Source: Agrobacterium tumefaciens
GTDB taxonomy: Bacteria; Pseudomonadota; Alphaproteobacteria; Rhizobiales; Rhizobiaceae
Assembly: GCA_025560025.1 (NCBI GenBank)
Contig: CP048486.1
Location: forward strand, 2,064,761 to 2,128,760
Direction of reading: 5' to 3'
DNA: 64,000 bases
Shown here: one piece after another, positions 18,517 to 27,902 of the stretch
How the letters are laid out: every line of letters starts with the position of its first letter
How positions within the stretch are numbered: position 1 is the stretch's first letter
Notes under the pieces: model-generated
The model's database searches: none
What the model was told of the DNA's origin: nothing
The model's input: only the letters and a program-made list of their open reading frames with translations
Made by a program: the position numbers and the translations under genes

Positions 18517-20253
18517 TCAGCGGGGCCTTGCCTTTTCGGCGATGACGAAGAGGACCGTCACCACCACCACGATGAAGACCGAGGCCGCGGCCAGGGTGGG
18601 GGAAATGCTGAGGATGATATCGTCCCACATCTGTTTCGGCAGCGTCTGCTTGACACCGGCACCGACGAACAGCGCAATCGTCAGTTCCTCGAAGGAGTGA
18701 AGCAGGCCGAACAGGAATGCGGCAACCGCGCCACCCTTGACGAGCGGCAGGAGAATTAGCCGGACCTGCTGCCAGCGGTTGGCGCCCAGCGTTGCCGCAG
18801 CCTGCAGCAGACGCCAGTCGACGCTGCGGAAGGTCGTAAGCAGAATGACGAAGACGATCGGCATGGCTGAAAGCGTATGCCCAAGCACGATACCGGTATT
18901 TGTCGCGATCAGGCCGACCTTGGCGAGAACGTAGAACAGGGAAACGCCGATGACGATGTTCGGAACCACCATGGGCAGCATGAAGGAGAGAAAGATCAGC
19001 CCGCCGGCTTTCCGGTGCGAGCGCGCCAGACCATAGGCGGCAAGGCCGGAAATGATGGTGGCGATGACGCCGGCAACGACGGCGATGATGGCGGAACGGG
19101 TGGTTGCGCCCATCCACTGGTCCGATCCCATATAGGCCTGGAACCAGCGCAGCGAGAAGCTCTTCGGCGGAAATTCGAGAAATGTCGATCCGGAAAAAGC
19201 CATCGGCGGAAAGGCGAGCACGGGTACGATCAATATCGCAATCACCAGCCAGACGAAAACGGTAAACGCACCGCGTCCGAGACGCGCCGGCAGCAGGCGG
19301 GCGATAAATTCGCTGATCGCCGCGCCGCACTCGATGACGATGCCGCCGATGGCTCCGATGACGCCTCCGCGCCTTGCCACCGCCCCGTGGCCGGACACGG
19401 AGGACATGCCGAAGAAGCGATCGTAAACGGCGATGGTGATCAGCGTGACCGCGAGCAGCAGGGCGGCGAGAGCGCCGGCGAGCCGCAGGTTGAAGAGCTT
19501 CTGCACCTGGGTGATCATCATCTGTCCGATGACGGTTTCATTGGGCGAGCCGAGCAGCGCCGGCGTGATGAAAAAGCCAAGCCCCATGACGAAGATCAAC
19601 AGGCCTGCGGCAGCGACGCCCGGCATGGAGAGCGGTACGAAAATCCGCCAGAAGGACTGGCTGCGGCTGGCACCCATGGTCATGGCGGCCGGAACGAGGC
19701 GGCTGTCGATGGAAAGCATCGTCGGAAGCATGGTCAGGATGGCGATGGGCAACATGGCGTGGGCCATGCCGAAGACGACCGCTCCCCGTCCGTAAAGCAG
19801 GTTGAGTTCGGTATCGAAACCCATGCTGACGAGCAATTGTGCGACGATGCCCTTGCGCGCAAGAAGCACGATCCACGCGAAATTCTTCAGGAGCGGGCTT
19901 ACCCAGAAGGGCAGGAGCACAAGCCACATCGCCATGCGCCGCCGGCGTTCCTCCATGCCGGCCAGCCAGACCGCAATCGGGTAGGCGACAAGCAGGCAGA
20001 CGATGGTGACCTGCGCGGCGATGGCGAAGGTGTTGGCAAGGACTTTGACATAGACGCCCGCCGAAAACATCTGGCGGTAGACGGAGAGGTCGAAGGCGCC
20101 CGTTTTCGGATCGACGAAGGATTGCCAGATCAGCGCGCCAGCCGGAAGGATCAGCAACAGCGCCATATAGGCGAGACCCGGCGTGGAAAGCCAAAGGCTG
20201 TCGAGCGTCGGGCGTCGGCTGGCAGGCGTTTGTGCGGCGGAAAGTTCAGCCAT
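18517..20253 (-). CDS. ABC transporter permease, PotB-PotC type fused in one chain
   Basis: The 578-residue membrane protein joins two permease units. The first half carries an EAA-type loop around LVPAAMTMGASRSQSFWRIF. The second half, after a linker near residues 300-330, carries the loop LLQAAATLGANRWQQVRLI. Normally PotB and PotC are separate proteins of about 280 residues. ATG 20253 (MAELSAAQTPASRR) gives a sensible soluble N-terminus; the longer open frame to 20466 crosses two hairpins. It works with the PotD-like and PotA-like neighbours. Confidence 0.82.
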   Translation of the reverse strand: MAELSAAQTPASRRPTLDSLWLSTPGLAYMALLLILPAGALIWQSFVDPKTGAFDLSVYRQMFSAGVYVKVLANTFAIAAQVTIVCLLVAYPIAVWLAGMEERRRRMAMWLVLLPFWVSPLLKNFAWIVLLARKGIVAQLLVSMGFDTELNLLYGRGAVVFGMAHAMLPIAILTMLPTMLSIDSRLVPAAMTMGASRSQSFWRIFVPLSMPGVAAAGLLIFVMGLGFFITPALLGSPNETVIGQMMITQVQKLFNLRLAGALAALLLAVTLITIAVYDRFFGMSSVSGHGAVARRGGVIGAIGGIVIECGAAISEFIARLLPARLGRGAFTVFVWLVIAILIVPVLAFPPMAFSGSTFLEFPPKSFSLRWFQAYMGSDQWMGATTRSAIIAVVAGVIATIISGLAAYGLARSHRKAGGLIFLSFMLPMVVPNIVIGVSLFYVLAKVGLIATNTGIVLGHTLSAMPIVFVILLTTFRSVDWRLLQAAATLGANRWQQVRLILLPLVKGGAVAAFLFGLLHSFEELTIALFVGAGVKQTLPKQMWDDIILSISPTLAAASVFIVVVVTVLFVIAEKARPR

Positions 20254-20297
20254 GGAGTTCTCGTTTGTTGAAATGGCCCGTTCCAGCTTGAAGCGCC

Positions 20298-20317
20298 GTG
20301 CGCCCTTTCGGGCGCAC
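20298..20317. other. Hairpin before the fused permease gene
   Basis: A perfect 8-base GC-rich stem (20298-20305 with 20310-20317) encloses TTTC. It lies between the binding-protein stop and the permease start and, with the hairpin at 20426-20439, probably tunes relative expression. Confidence 0.55.
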
Positions 20318-20425
20318 AAAAGACGATCTAACACTTTGATCTGCGCATCGTTACGGACAAATCGAATAGGATTTTCTGTTCGATGCGCCAGCGGAACCGG
20401 GCCACCCTCTGTCAGAAATGCAGCC

Positions 20426-20439
20426 CCGCCGAAAGGCGG
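20426..20439. other. GAAA-loop hairpin after the binding-protein gene
   Basis: A 5-base stem around GAAA (20426-20430 with 20435-20439) lies 31 bases past the stop of the PotD-like gene. It may stabilise the 3' end of that message. Confidence 0.4.
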
Positions 20440-20469
20440 AGCCGGGAATTCAGGTGGTCTGGCCAAAAA

Positions 20470-21540
20470 TCAGCTGAGAATCCACTGTTCGAAGCGCTGG
20501 GTAAGATCATCCTGATGCTCCGCCCAATAGGCGGCGTTGAGGATGGTCAGGCCCTTGATGTTGTCCGGAGCCGTCGGCAGGAGAACCGCCTTTTCCGCGC
20601 TCAGGTGATCATAGGCCTTCATGTTGGTGGGGCCGCAGGCAAGAAGATCGGTATAGGCGGCCTGACGTTTGGCGTCGAGGCACCATTCGATGAACTTGCG
20701 GGCGAGATCGGCTTTTTCGGTATTGCCGGCGATGGTCCAGCCATCGATGTTGAACAGGCCGCCGTTCCAGACGATGCCTGCCGGTGCGCCGGCATTGATT
20801 GCCGCCTGCGCGCGGGTCGACCAGGTGGACATCATGTCCAGCTCGCCATCCTTGAGCAGCTGCGTGGCATGGGCGCCCGAGGTCCACCAGATGTTGATCT
20901 TGGACTTGATCTTGTCGAGGCTCTTGAAGGCGCGATCGACGTCGAGCGGGTAAAGCTTGTCGAGCGGAACGCCGTCGGCCAGCAGCGCCATTTCAAGCGT
21001 GGTGACAGGGCTGCGCCACAGGCCACGACGGCCTTCGAAGGCCTCGACATTCCAGAAATCGGCCCAGCTCGTCGGCACCTTCTTCATGGTGTCCTTGCGA
21101 TAGCCCATGGCAAGCGCGAAGATTGCCACGCCCGCGAAATCCGGCTCAAACGTATTTGGCGTGAAGTCTTCCTTGTTTGGAACCTCGATGTTGAGCGGCA
21201 ACATGTACTTGTCGCCGAGCTGGCGGATGCGCAGCACATGTTCCGGCGTCATCAGCGCGACGTCAAACAGCTTGGTGTCGGTATCGACGGCCATCTTGTA
21301 TTGCGGGATGGGGTCCGGCTCATTGGTGTTGGTCTGGATCACGACGCCGGTTTCAGCGGCAAATGTGTCGTAGAATGCGACCTTGAAGCCCTCGTAGAAT
21401 GCGCCGCCCATGTCGCGCACCACCAGCGTTTCACCGGCGAATGCACGCGTGCCTTTCAGAACTGTCGGCGCCGCCAGAGCAACGGCTGCAAGTCCCGTGG
21501 TTGCCTTCATGAATGTGCGGCGTGAGAAACTGTTATTCAT
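20470..21540 (-). CDS. Periplasmic substrate-binding protein, PotD-like
   Basis: This 356-residue binding protein has a twin-arginine-type signal (SRRTFMKATTGLAAVALAAP), so it may be exported folded. The mature fold is of the polyamine/iron type: LVVRDMGGAFYEGFKVAFYD near the start, NIWWTSGAHATQLLKDGELD in the middle and a terminal helix DDLTQRFEQWIL. It delivers its ligand to the fused permease. It lies 66 bases after the ArgE-like gene. The ligand is not predictable; neighbours suggest a glycosylated or acylated amine. Confidence 0.83.
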   Translation of the reverse strand: MNNSFSRRTFMKATTGLAAVALAAPTVLKGTRAFAGETLVVRDMGGAFYEGFKVAFYDTFAAETGVVIQTNTNEPDPIPQYKMAVDTDTKLFDVALMTPEHVLRIRQLGDKYMLPLNIEVPNKEDFTPNTFEPDFAGVAIFALAMGYRKDTMKKVPTSWADFWNVEAFEGRRGLWRSPVTTLEMALLADGVPLDKLYPLDVDRAFKSLDKIKSKINIWWTSGAHATQLLKDGELDMMSTWSTRAQAAINAGAPAGIVWNGGLFNIDGWTIAGNTEKADLARKFIEWCLDAKRQAAYTDLLACGPTNMKAYDHLSAEKAVLLPTAPDNIKGLTILNAAYWAEHQDDLTQRFEQWILS

Positions 21541-21606
21541 TGTACCCTCCGTTATTGGTTTTGATCTTTATCAGCCTACATTTGCCAACCGCGCGGCTTC
21601 GGTAAA

Positions 21607-22812
21607 TTACAATTTTCCGTTCATCTGCTTTGGGACATGCGAAGCAAGTTGGCCATGGCTGCGGCAAAACCTTTCCACTGCCCTGGCAAGCGCCTCGTCG
21701 CAGGCGGCAAGTTGGGTTTCGTCGATGAATTCATCGGGCCGATGCCCCTGATCCATGCTGCCGGGACCGCATATCACCACCGGAACATCAAGCGCCTGGG
21801 CGAAAAGCCCGCCCTCCGTGCCGAAGCTCAACCGGCATTGCGCCGTGTCCACCGGCAAGCATTCTGAAAAGGCTGCGACTGCTGGATCGTCCAGCTCGGT
21901 CGACAATCCGGGGTAGCTGCCGGTATTTTCTATGTCGAGTGCGGCTTCGGCAAAACGGGCCTGATGGGGTTTCAACGCCATCTGACCGGTCTTGCGGATG
22001 CTGTCTGCAAGCGCCAGAGGATCGTCCGCCGCGAGCATGCGGCATTCCATAAACAGTTCTGCGCGATCCGGCATCAGATTGACGACCGTGCCGCCGGTGA
22101 GCTTGCCGACATGCACGGTGGCGTAGGGAACCGAATAACCCGTTTCATATGGGCCTTTGGCCTCGATTTCATCCTGCAATCGACGCAGGCCGGAGATGAA
22201 ATCGGTTGCGATGTGCAGGGCGTTGAGAGCCAGCGGCGCTTCTGCGGAATGACGCGGCGAGCCCGTAAACGCGACGTGGAAAGCCATTTTGCCCTTGTGC
22301 CCGAGCCCCAGCCGCATGGATGTGGGTTCGCCAACGACAATCAGGTCGGGAAAAATACCGCGTGCCGAAATATCGTCGATCATCGGCCGCACACCGACGC
22401 AGCCGATTTCCTCGTCATAGGAAATGGCGATCCATAGCGGGGCGGTCAGGTTTGTCGTCTCCATCCTCTCGGCCAATGCCATGACGCAGGCGACGAAGCC
22501 CTTCATATCTGCTGAGCCGCGGCCATAGAGACGTCCGTTGCTGCGCGTCATTTCGAAGGGCGGAACGGTCCAGTCCTGCCCAGCGGCTGGAACCACATCG
22601 ACGTGACCTGACACCATCAGACCGCCGGCGACATCGGGCCCGAAGCGGGCAAGAAGGGACGCCTTCTTCCCCGTCGCATCTGGAAAGCGCTCGCAGGTCG
22701 CGCCGGCCTTCCGCAACGCGGTTTCAATTTCGGCAATCAGCGGCAGGTTCGTTTCCGCGCTGACGGTGGGATGGGCGATGAGACGCGCCAGCCAGGCTTC
22801 CGTCGGTGTCAC
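21607..22812 (-). CDS. Acetylornithine deacetylase/succinyl-diaminopimelate desuccinylase family peptidase (ArgE-like)
   Basis: The 401-residue zinc hydrolase of the M20 family should remove an acyl group from an amino acid or amine. The metal motifs are visible: MVSGHVDVVPAAG, LYGRGSADMKGF, SYDEEIGCVGV and VVGEPT. The start is GTG 22812, overlapping the GH3 stop by four bases (GTGA), so the two are translationally coupled. Placement in a catabolic transporter operon argues against a role in arginine synthesis. Confidence 0.82.
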   Translation of the reverse strand: MTPTEAWLARLIAHPTVSAETNLPLIAEIETALRKAGATCERFPDATGKKASLLARFGPDVAGGLMVSGHVDVVPAAGQDWTVPPFEMTRSNGRLYGRGSADMKGFVACVMALAERMETTNLTAPLWIAISYDEEIGCVGVRPMIDDISARGIFPDLIVVGEPTSMRLGLGHKGKMAFHVAFTGSPRHSAEAPLALNALHIATDFISGLRRLQDEIEAKGPYETGYSVPYATVHVGKLTGGTVVNLMPDRAELFMECRMLAADDPLALADSIRKTGQMALKPHQARFAEAALDIENTGSYPGLSTELDDPAVAAFSECLPVDTAQCRLSFGTEGGLFAQALDVPVVICGPGSMDQGHRPDEFIDETQLAACDEALARAVERFCRSHGQLASHVPKQMNGKL

Positions 22813-25160
22813 AATCTCGCCTCCGCTGCATCCATCGTCGCATTGATCTCCTTGATGAGATGAGCGACCTCGGCCTCGGGGATGGAAAGGCGCAGACGCC
22901 GCTCCAGCGATGTGAAAATGCCGAAGAAGGAATTTGCGCAATGCTGAAGCATCCGCATCGCATCTTCCGGCGAAATATTGCAACGGGCGGTGAGATAGGC
23001 GCAGATACCGTCGCAGGCGATTGCATTCGGAAGCACATAGGCCGGCTGCGTGTCATAGGCCAGGCGGCGGAACGGCAGGACCGAAGGTTTCAGCTTGAGA
23101 TCGGCGCTGAGTTGCGGCGAACGTGAGGAAGCCCCGACGACGAGGCGCGCCTCGACGCCTTCCAGCACCCAGCGCTTGAGGGCGGGATCCCAGATCGCCA
23201 GATCGGAGCCTTTCAGCGTGAGCTGGATTTTCCTGCTTTCGCCCGGTTGCAGCACGGGCTTTGCGAAGCCCTTCAGCTCCTGCGGCGAGCGCTTAAGCCT
23301 CTTGCCCGGTGCCTGAAGATAGAGCTGCGCGACTTCTGCACCGGCACGATCGCCTGTGTTGGTGACCGTGAAGGCGACGGTGATCTCGTCGTTCAAGCCG
23401 ATCTCTGTGGCGGAAAGAGACATCTCCGCATAAGAAAATGTGGTGTAGCTCAGGCCGTGGCCGAAGGGGAACAGCGGCTCGATCTCGCGCATGTCATAGG
23501 ATCTGTAACCCACATGAATACCTTCTCCATAGACATGCTGGCCGTTTTCGCCGGGATAGTGGAGGAAGCCTGGAACATCGGTCAGGCGCTTCGGGAAGGT
23601 GACGGAAAGTTTGCCTGAGGGATTGACGGCACCGGTCAGCACGTCGGCAACGGCGCCGCCCATCGCCTGTCCGGAATAGAAGGTGACGAGTACCGCGCCC
23701 ACCTTGTCAATCCACGGCATTTCAACCGCGTCGGGGCAGGCGATGACGACCGCAACCCTGTCGGAGACTGCAGCAAGCGCCGCGATCATCTCGTCCTGTC
23801 CGGGACCGAGCGTCAGAGTGGTGCGGTCGGAGCCTTCGCCGTCATAGGCGCCCTCGGTCGAGGTATAGACCAGCACGAGGTCCGCATTGGCGGCCAGTTC
23901 GAGGGTCTCGGCATCCGCTTCCGTGCGGAAGGTCAGCGTCTGGTCGGCGCCGAGTGCCTTCTGTAATTGCTCCAGCGGCTGATCCACCATGGTCGGAATG
24001 GTGGTGGCGCAACCCGAACCCTGGATGACCGGCGTGCCGGCATCACGGCCGACGACGACGATCCGCCGCATCCCGGGCCGGATCGGCAATAGGCCCTCAT
24101 TACGTACCAGCACCATGGAGGCCGCCGCCATCGCACGCGCCTCGGCGTGATGCTCGTCCGCCGTATAGGCGGGAACCGCACCTTCTGCGCCCTTGTGGCA
24201 AAGTTCGATCAGATCCAGCATTCGTTTGCAGGAGAGGTCCACTGTTGCGGCAGGGACCGTACCGGAATTGAGTGCTGCGAGAAGATCGGCCTTTCGGCGC
24301 GGGCTTTCAGGCATGTCCAGGTCACCGCCCGCAATCAGCGAGGCGGGGCGGTCCTTGATGCCGTGCCAGTCTGAAACGACGACGCCTTTAAAACCCCACT
24401 CCTTGCGAAGAACATCATCAAGGAGCCATGGGTCCTGCGAGGCCTGAACGCCGTTGAGGCGGTTATAGGAGGACATGATCGTCCAGGGGTTGGACTGCCT
24501 GATCGCGATTTCGAAGCCCTTGAGATAGATTTCACGCAGGGCGCGCTCATCGACGATACTGTCCATCGTCGTGCGTTCCACCTCGGAATTGTTGCAGGCG
24601 AAATGCTTGAGCGACGTGCCGACGCCCTGCGACTGGATACCTTCGATCACGGCCGCCGAGAGCCTGCCGGTCACGAGCGGGTCTTCCGAATAATATTCAT
24701 AGGAACGGCCGGCGAGCGGCGTGCGGCGTATGTTGATGCCGGGGCCCAGCAAGAGGTGCACGCCCATCGCCCGGCATTCCTTGCCGAGTAAGGTGCCGAG
24801 GCGCTGCATCAGCGCTTCGTCCCAGCTGTTGCCCATGGCCGAACCGTTTGGAAAGCAGGTGGCGGGCTTCATTTCGCCCCAGGCGATGGAAACGTCGCTG
24901 GCCCGCTGGTTGACCACGGACAGGAACGCATCGAGGTCCATGCCGCCGCGTTCATCACTGTCGATCTGGGGAATGGAGTAACGCACGCCATAGGTGCCGT
25001 CCGTCATGACGATGGGCTTGATGCCATGCGCGGCAATGCCTGCTGTCTTCCACATGCCGAAGCCCGACAGCAGATCGACCTTTTCCTGATTGGTCATCGC
25101 ATCGACGATCCTGTCATTCGCGTCTGCGGGTTGATCGGCGAACATGGTCGTATCGGACAA
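22809..25160 (-). CDS. Glycoside hydrolase family 3 beta-glycosidase
   Basis: The roughly 783-residue enzyme has the GH3 barrel with the nucleophile in GVVVSDWHG (Asp264), KHFACNN and GRSYEYYSEDP. A second domain carries STEGAYDGEGSDRTTLTL, and a fibronectin-III-like domain follows (VTNTGDRAGAEVAQLYLQAP). About 97 residues beyond that (from about 687) are unusual for the family. There is no signal peptide, so it acts in the cytoplasm. I prefer TTG 25160, because GGAGG sits five bases upstream; ATG 25145 is the alternative. It heads the deacylase-transporter-nucleosidase run. Confidence 0.83.
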   Translation of the reverse strand: MSDTTMFADQPADANDRIVDAMTNQEKVDLLSGFGMWKTAGIAAHGIKPIVMTDGTYGVRYSIPQIDSDERGGMDLDAFLSVVNQRASDVSIAWGEMKPATCFPNGSAMGNSWDEALMQRLGTLLGKECRAMGVHLLLGPGINIRRTPLAGRSYEYYSEDPLVTGRLSAAVIEGIQSQGVGTSLKHFACNNSEVERTTMDSIVDERALREIYLKGFEIAIRQSNPWTIMSSYNRLNGVQASQDPWLLDDVLRKEWGFKGVVVSDWHGIKDRPASLIAGGDLDMPESPRRKADLLAALNSGTVPAATVDLSCKRMLDLIELCHKGAEGAVPAYTADEHHAEARAMAAASMVLVRNEGLLPIRPGMRRIVVVGRDAGTPVIQGSGCATTIPTMVDQPLEQLQKALGADQTLTFRTEADAETLELAANADLVLVYTSTEGAYDGEGSDRTTLTLGPGQDEMIAALAAVSDRVAVVIACPDAVEMPWIDKVGAVLVTFYSGQAMGGAVADVLTGAVNPSGKLSVTFPKRLTDVPGFLHYPGENGQHVYGEGIHVGYRSYDMREIEPLFPFGHGLSYTTFSYAEMSLSATEIGLNDEITVAFTVTNTGDRAGAEVAQLYLQAPGKRLKRSPQELKGFAKPVLQPGESRKIQLTLKGSDLAIWDPALKRWVLEGVEARLVVGASSRSPQLSADLKLKPSVLPFRRLAYDTQPAYVLPNAIACDGICAYLTARCNISPEDAMRMLQHCANSFFGIFTSLERRLRLSIPEAEVAHLIKEINATMDAAEARL

Positions 25161-25302
25161 GGGAGCCTCCGTGAAAACAGGGGCCGGCAGCAGGGCGCGA
25201 CCGGCAATTGGCGCGCACAGTCTCATTGCGCGACCAAAAAGAAAAATAAGATATTCGGAACTGGTGCTTAGAAAAAAGCGAGCATGGCGGCGAAGCATTT
25301 CC

Positions 25303-25340
25303 AGTAAAAGGGGAATCGCTTTTATGTCCGGACAATGCGC
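25303..25340 (+). repeat. Dispersed short repeat, copy B
   Basis: This is the second copy of the element at 244-280, in the same orientation, lying between the LysR stop and the GH3 start. The conserved blocks are AGTAAAAG, AATCGCTTT and GGACAATGCGC. Confidence 0.6.
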
Positions 25341-25351
25341 ACGGAAACATC

Positions 25352-26305
25352 CTAGTCGGAAACACTGCGGCGCATGTTCAGATTGGGCGCTTCCATGCCC
25401 GGCACATAGCTGTTCGATATCAGACCTTTGCAATGGTCCTCGAAACTGCGGACCATGCGTGTGGCCACCTGCTGGCCGATGCGGATGAGGCCGATGCGCA
25501 TGGGCTTGTGTTCGCCCGCCAGACGAAGGCCGACGAGCCGGCGGCCATCCAGCGCCGCCTTGTTCTTGGGGCGGACATTGGCCAGCGTGTAACCATACTG
25601 GTTGCCGACCATCGTGCGGATGACTTCCTGATGCTGGATCTGCGCCACGATGTTGGGCGATACGCCGGCGGCGGCGAAGAGGCCGAGGAAATAATCCCGC
25701 GACAGGGGCAGGTCGAGCAGAATGAATTCCCGCTCTTCAAGCTCCTTGAGGGTAATGGCGGAGAGTGCAGCGAGAGGATCCGTTTCCGCCACCTGCACAT
25801 AGGGCGGCAATTCCGCCAGCACGGTGAACTCGAAACCCTCAGGGATAGACAGGTCATAGGAAAGCGCGACGTCGATTTCGGCCCGCTCGAGCTTTGAGAG
25901 AAGGACGCTGTGGTCGGCGACCGTGGGTCTCACCTGCGCGCCGGGAAAGGCGGCCCTGAAACTATGGCTGACTTCCGGCAGAAGCATCGGCGCGAATGTG
26001 AGCAGACAGCCCAGCGAAAGCGTTCCACGCACCTGATCGGAGGCTTCGGAGGCCGCGATATAGAGGTTCTGTCCCTGTTCGATGACCGCCTTTGCCTGCG
26101 CCAGTATCTTCTGCCCCGCGGGAGTGAGAGAAAGGCCCTGGGCGTGCCGCCGCAGGAAGAGCTGGGTGTTCAGCTCGATTTCCAGCTGCGAGATCGCCGT
26201 TGAAATCGATGGCTGCGAAACACGGATTCGCTCCGAAGCAAGCGTGATGGAGCCAGCCTCGGCGGTGGCGATGAAATATTCGAGTTGGCGAAGCGTAAAA
26301 CGCAT
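25352..26305 (-). CDS. LysR-family transcriptional regulator
   Basis: The 317-residue regulator has an N-terminal winged helix-turn-helix (LRQLEYFIATAEAGSITLAS, then VSQPSISTAISQLE) and a substrate-binding domain of about 220 residues. It is transcribed away from the monooxygenase operon and towards the GH3 operon, and may control either or both. ATG 26305 is used. The 285-base region shared with the monooxygenase gene should hold its binding site; I could not fix one T-N11-A site with confidence. Confidence 0.87.
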   Translation of the reverse strand: MRFTLRQLEYFIATAEAGSITLASERIRVSQPSISTAISQLEIELNTQLFLRRHAQGLSLTPAGQKILAQAKAVIEQGQNLYIAASEASDQVRGTLSLGCLLTFAPMLLPEVSHSFRAAFPGAQVRPTVADHSVLLSKLERAEIDVALSYDLSIPEGFEFTVLAELPPYVQVAETDPLAALSAITLKELEEREFILLDLPLSRDYFLGLFAAAGVSPNIVAQIQHQEVIRTMVGNQYGYTLANVRPKNKAALDGRRLVGLRLAGEHKPMRIGLIRIGQQVATRMVRSFEDHCKGLISNSYVPGMEAPNLNMRRSVSD

Positions 26306-26590
26306 GTGCAGCCCTTACGTAGCATGTGCGCGGGGGCCGGCGGTGAATGCGAAAGCCCTTTGCCAATAGGGCGCGGTCAAGTCGCCCTTCTTACAATTAT
26401 CAGTTCCTAAAGTGTAAACCACGCTTCCGGCAATAGGCTGCGGCGCCTGCAGGAAGAAAAGCCTTTGCTTTTGGCGATCCTAACCAGTGCTGCAGGAAAT
26501 GATAATTTTCTGAACCTCCGCCCTTCGCTAGATCGATAGCAAGCAGCCGTTGCGGTCAGCAGATCACGGCCAGGAGAAGGAAGGGCAATA

Positions 26591-27841
26591 ATGTCAGTCG
26601 AAAAAATCCACACGCTTGTCGTTGGGGCAGGGCAGGCCGGCGTCGCGATGAGCGAACACCTTGGCAGGAACGGCATAGATCATGTCGTGCTTGAAAAGGG
26701 GCGCATTGCCGAGCGCTGGCGTTCGATGCGCTGGGATTCGCTCGTTGCCAACGGTCCGGCCTGGCACGACCGTTTTCCGAATATGGACTTTTCCGGAAAT
26801 CCCGATGCCTTCATACCAAAGGATGAAGTAGCCGATTATTTCGCTGCCTATGCCCGGATGAACGATGCGCCGGTGCGTTGCGGCGTCGAAGTCAGCCGTG
26901 TCGAGCGCCTTGAAGGCCGTCCGGGTTTTCGCGTCGAGACATCGGGCGGCGTGATCGAGGCAGGGAATGTCGTGGCGGCGACCGGGCCGTTCCAAAAGCC
27001 GAATATTCCGCCGCTGGTTCCGCGCGAAAGCGGTCTCAACCAGATACATTCCAGCGAATACCGCAATCCCGCCCAGCTCCCTGATGGAGCGGTGCTGGTG
27101 GTCGGTGCCGGTTCTTCCGGCGTGCAGATTGCCGAAGAGCTGATGCGGGCCGGGCGCAAGGTCTATTTGTCCGTCGGTCCCCATGATCGCCCGCCGCGCG
27201 CCTATCGCGGCCGCGATTTCGTCTGGTGGCTCGGCGTTCTCGGCAAATGGGATGCGCAGGCGCAGGCGCCCGGTGCCGAACACGTCACCATTGCAGTGAG
27301 CGGCGCACGCGGCGGCGAAACCATCGATTTTCGCCGTCTTGCCGCACAGGGCATGGTGTTGGTCGGCATGACCGGCACCTATGTACAGGGCAAGCTGACC
27401 TTCAGCGACGATCTTGCCCGCAATCTCGACCGGGGTGACCGGAACTACCTCTCGCTGCTGGATGAAGCGGACGCCTTTGTCACACGCAACGGTCTCAATC
27501 TGCCGCAGGAGCCGGAGGCGCGCATTCCTGGTCCCGTCGTCGACTGTGTCACCCGCCCGTTGCAGGAGCTCGATCTCGTGGAGGCCGGGGTGACGACAAT
27601 CGTCTGGGCCACCGGCTTCAGCTCCGACTACAGCTGGCTGAAGGTGGGCGCTTTCGACGAGGCGGGCCGACCAAAGCATCAGCGCGGCGTTTCGGCCGAA
27701 AAGGGCATCTATTTTCTCGGCCTGCCATGGCTTTCGGGGCGAGGCTCCAGCTTTATCTGGGGTGTCTGGCACGACGCCAAGCATGTCGCCGATCATATCG
27801 CCATTCAGGACACCTACATGGCGTATTCGCCGCAAGGCTGA
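26591..27841 (+). CDS. Flavin-containing NAD(P)H monooxygenase-like oxidoreductase
   Basis: The 416-residue FAD enzyme has two dinucleotide-binding motifs: VVGAGQAGVAMSEHL near residue 10 for FAD and VVGAGSSGVQIAEEL near 172 for NADPH. The ATG-type motif TIVWATGFSSDYSW lies near the C-terminus. It resembles the YUC/FMO and CzcO-like groups that oxygenate amines, sulphides or ketones. The start ATG 26591 has GGAGAAGGAA upstream. It leads an operon with RidA, DUF1028 and an ABC importer, so it probably oxidises the imported nitrogen compound. Confidence 0.82.
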   Translation: MSVEKIHTLVVGAGQAGVAMSEHLGRNGIDHVVLEKGRIAERWRSMRWDSLVANGPAWHDRFPNMDFSGNPDAFIPKDEVADYFAAYARMNDAPVRCGVEVSRVERLEGRPGFRVETSGGVIEAGNVVAATGPFQKPNIPPLVPRESGLNQIHSSEYRNPAQLPDGAVLVVGAGSSGVQIAEELMRAGRKVYLSVGPHDRPPRAYRGRDFVWWLGVLGKWDAQAQAPGAEHVTIAVSGARGGETIDFRRLAAQGMVLVGMTGTYVQGKLTFSDDLARNLDRGDRNYLSLLDEADAFVTRNGLNLPQEPEARIPGPVVDCVTRPLQELDLVEAGVTTIVWATGFSSDYSWLKVGAFDEAGRPKHQRGVSAEKGIYFLGLPWLSGRGSSFIWGVWHDAKHVADHIAIQDTYMAYSPQG

Positions 27842-27902
27842 TTGTCCCACCTCAAAAAGCACGGCGTCACAATTTCATTTGCCTGTTCCGATGGAGAATA
27901 GA

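Noticed and set aside
18877..20271. 464-residue plus-strand open frame opposite the fused permease
   Set aside because: Its composition is that of an antisense shadow (rich in His, Asp, Gly and Arg), and the minus strand has a clear permease.
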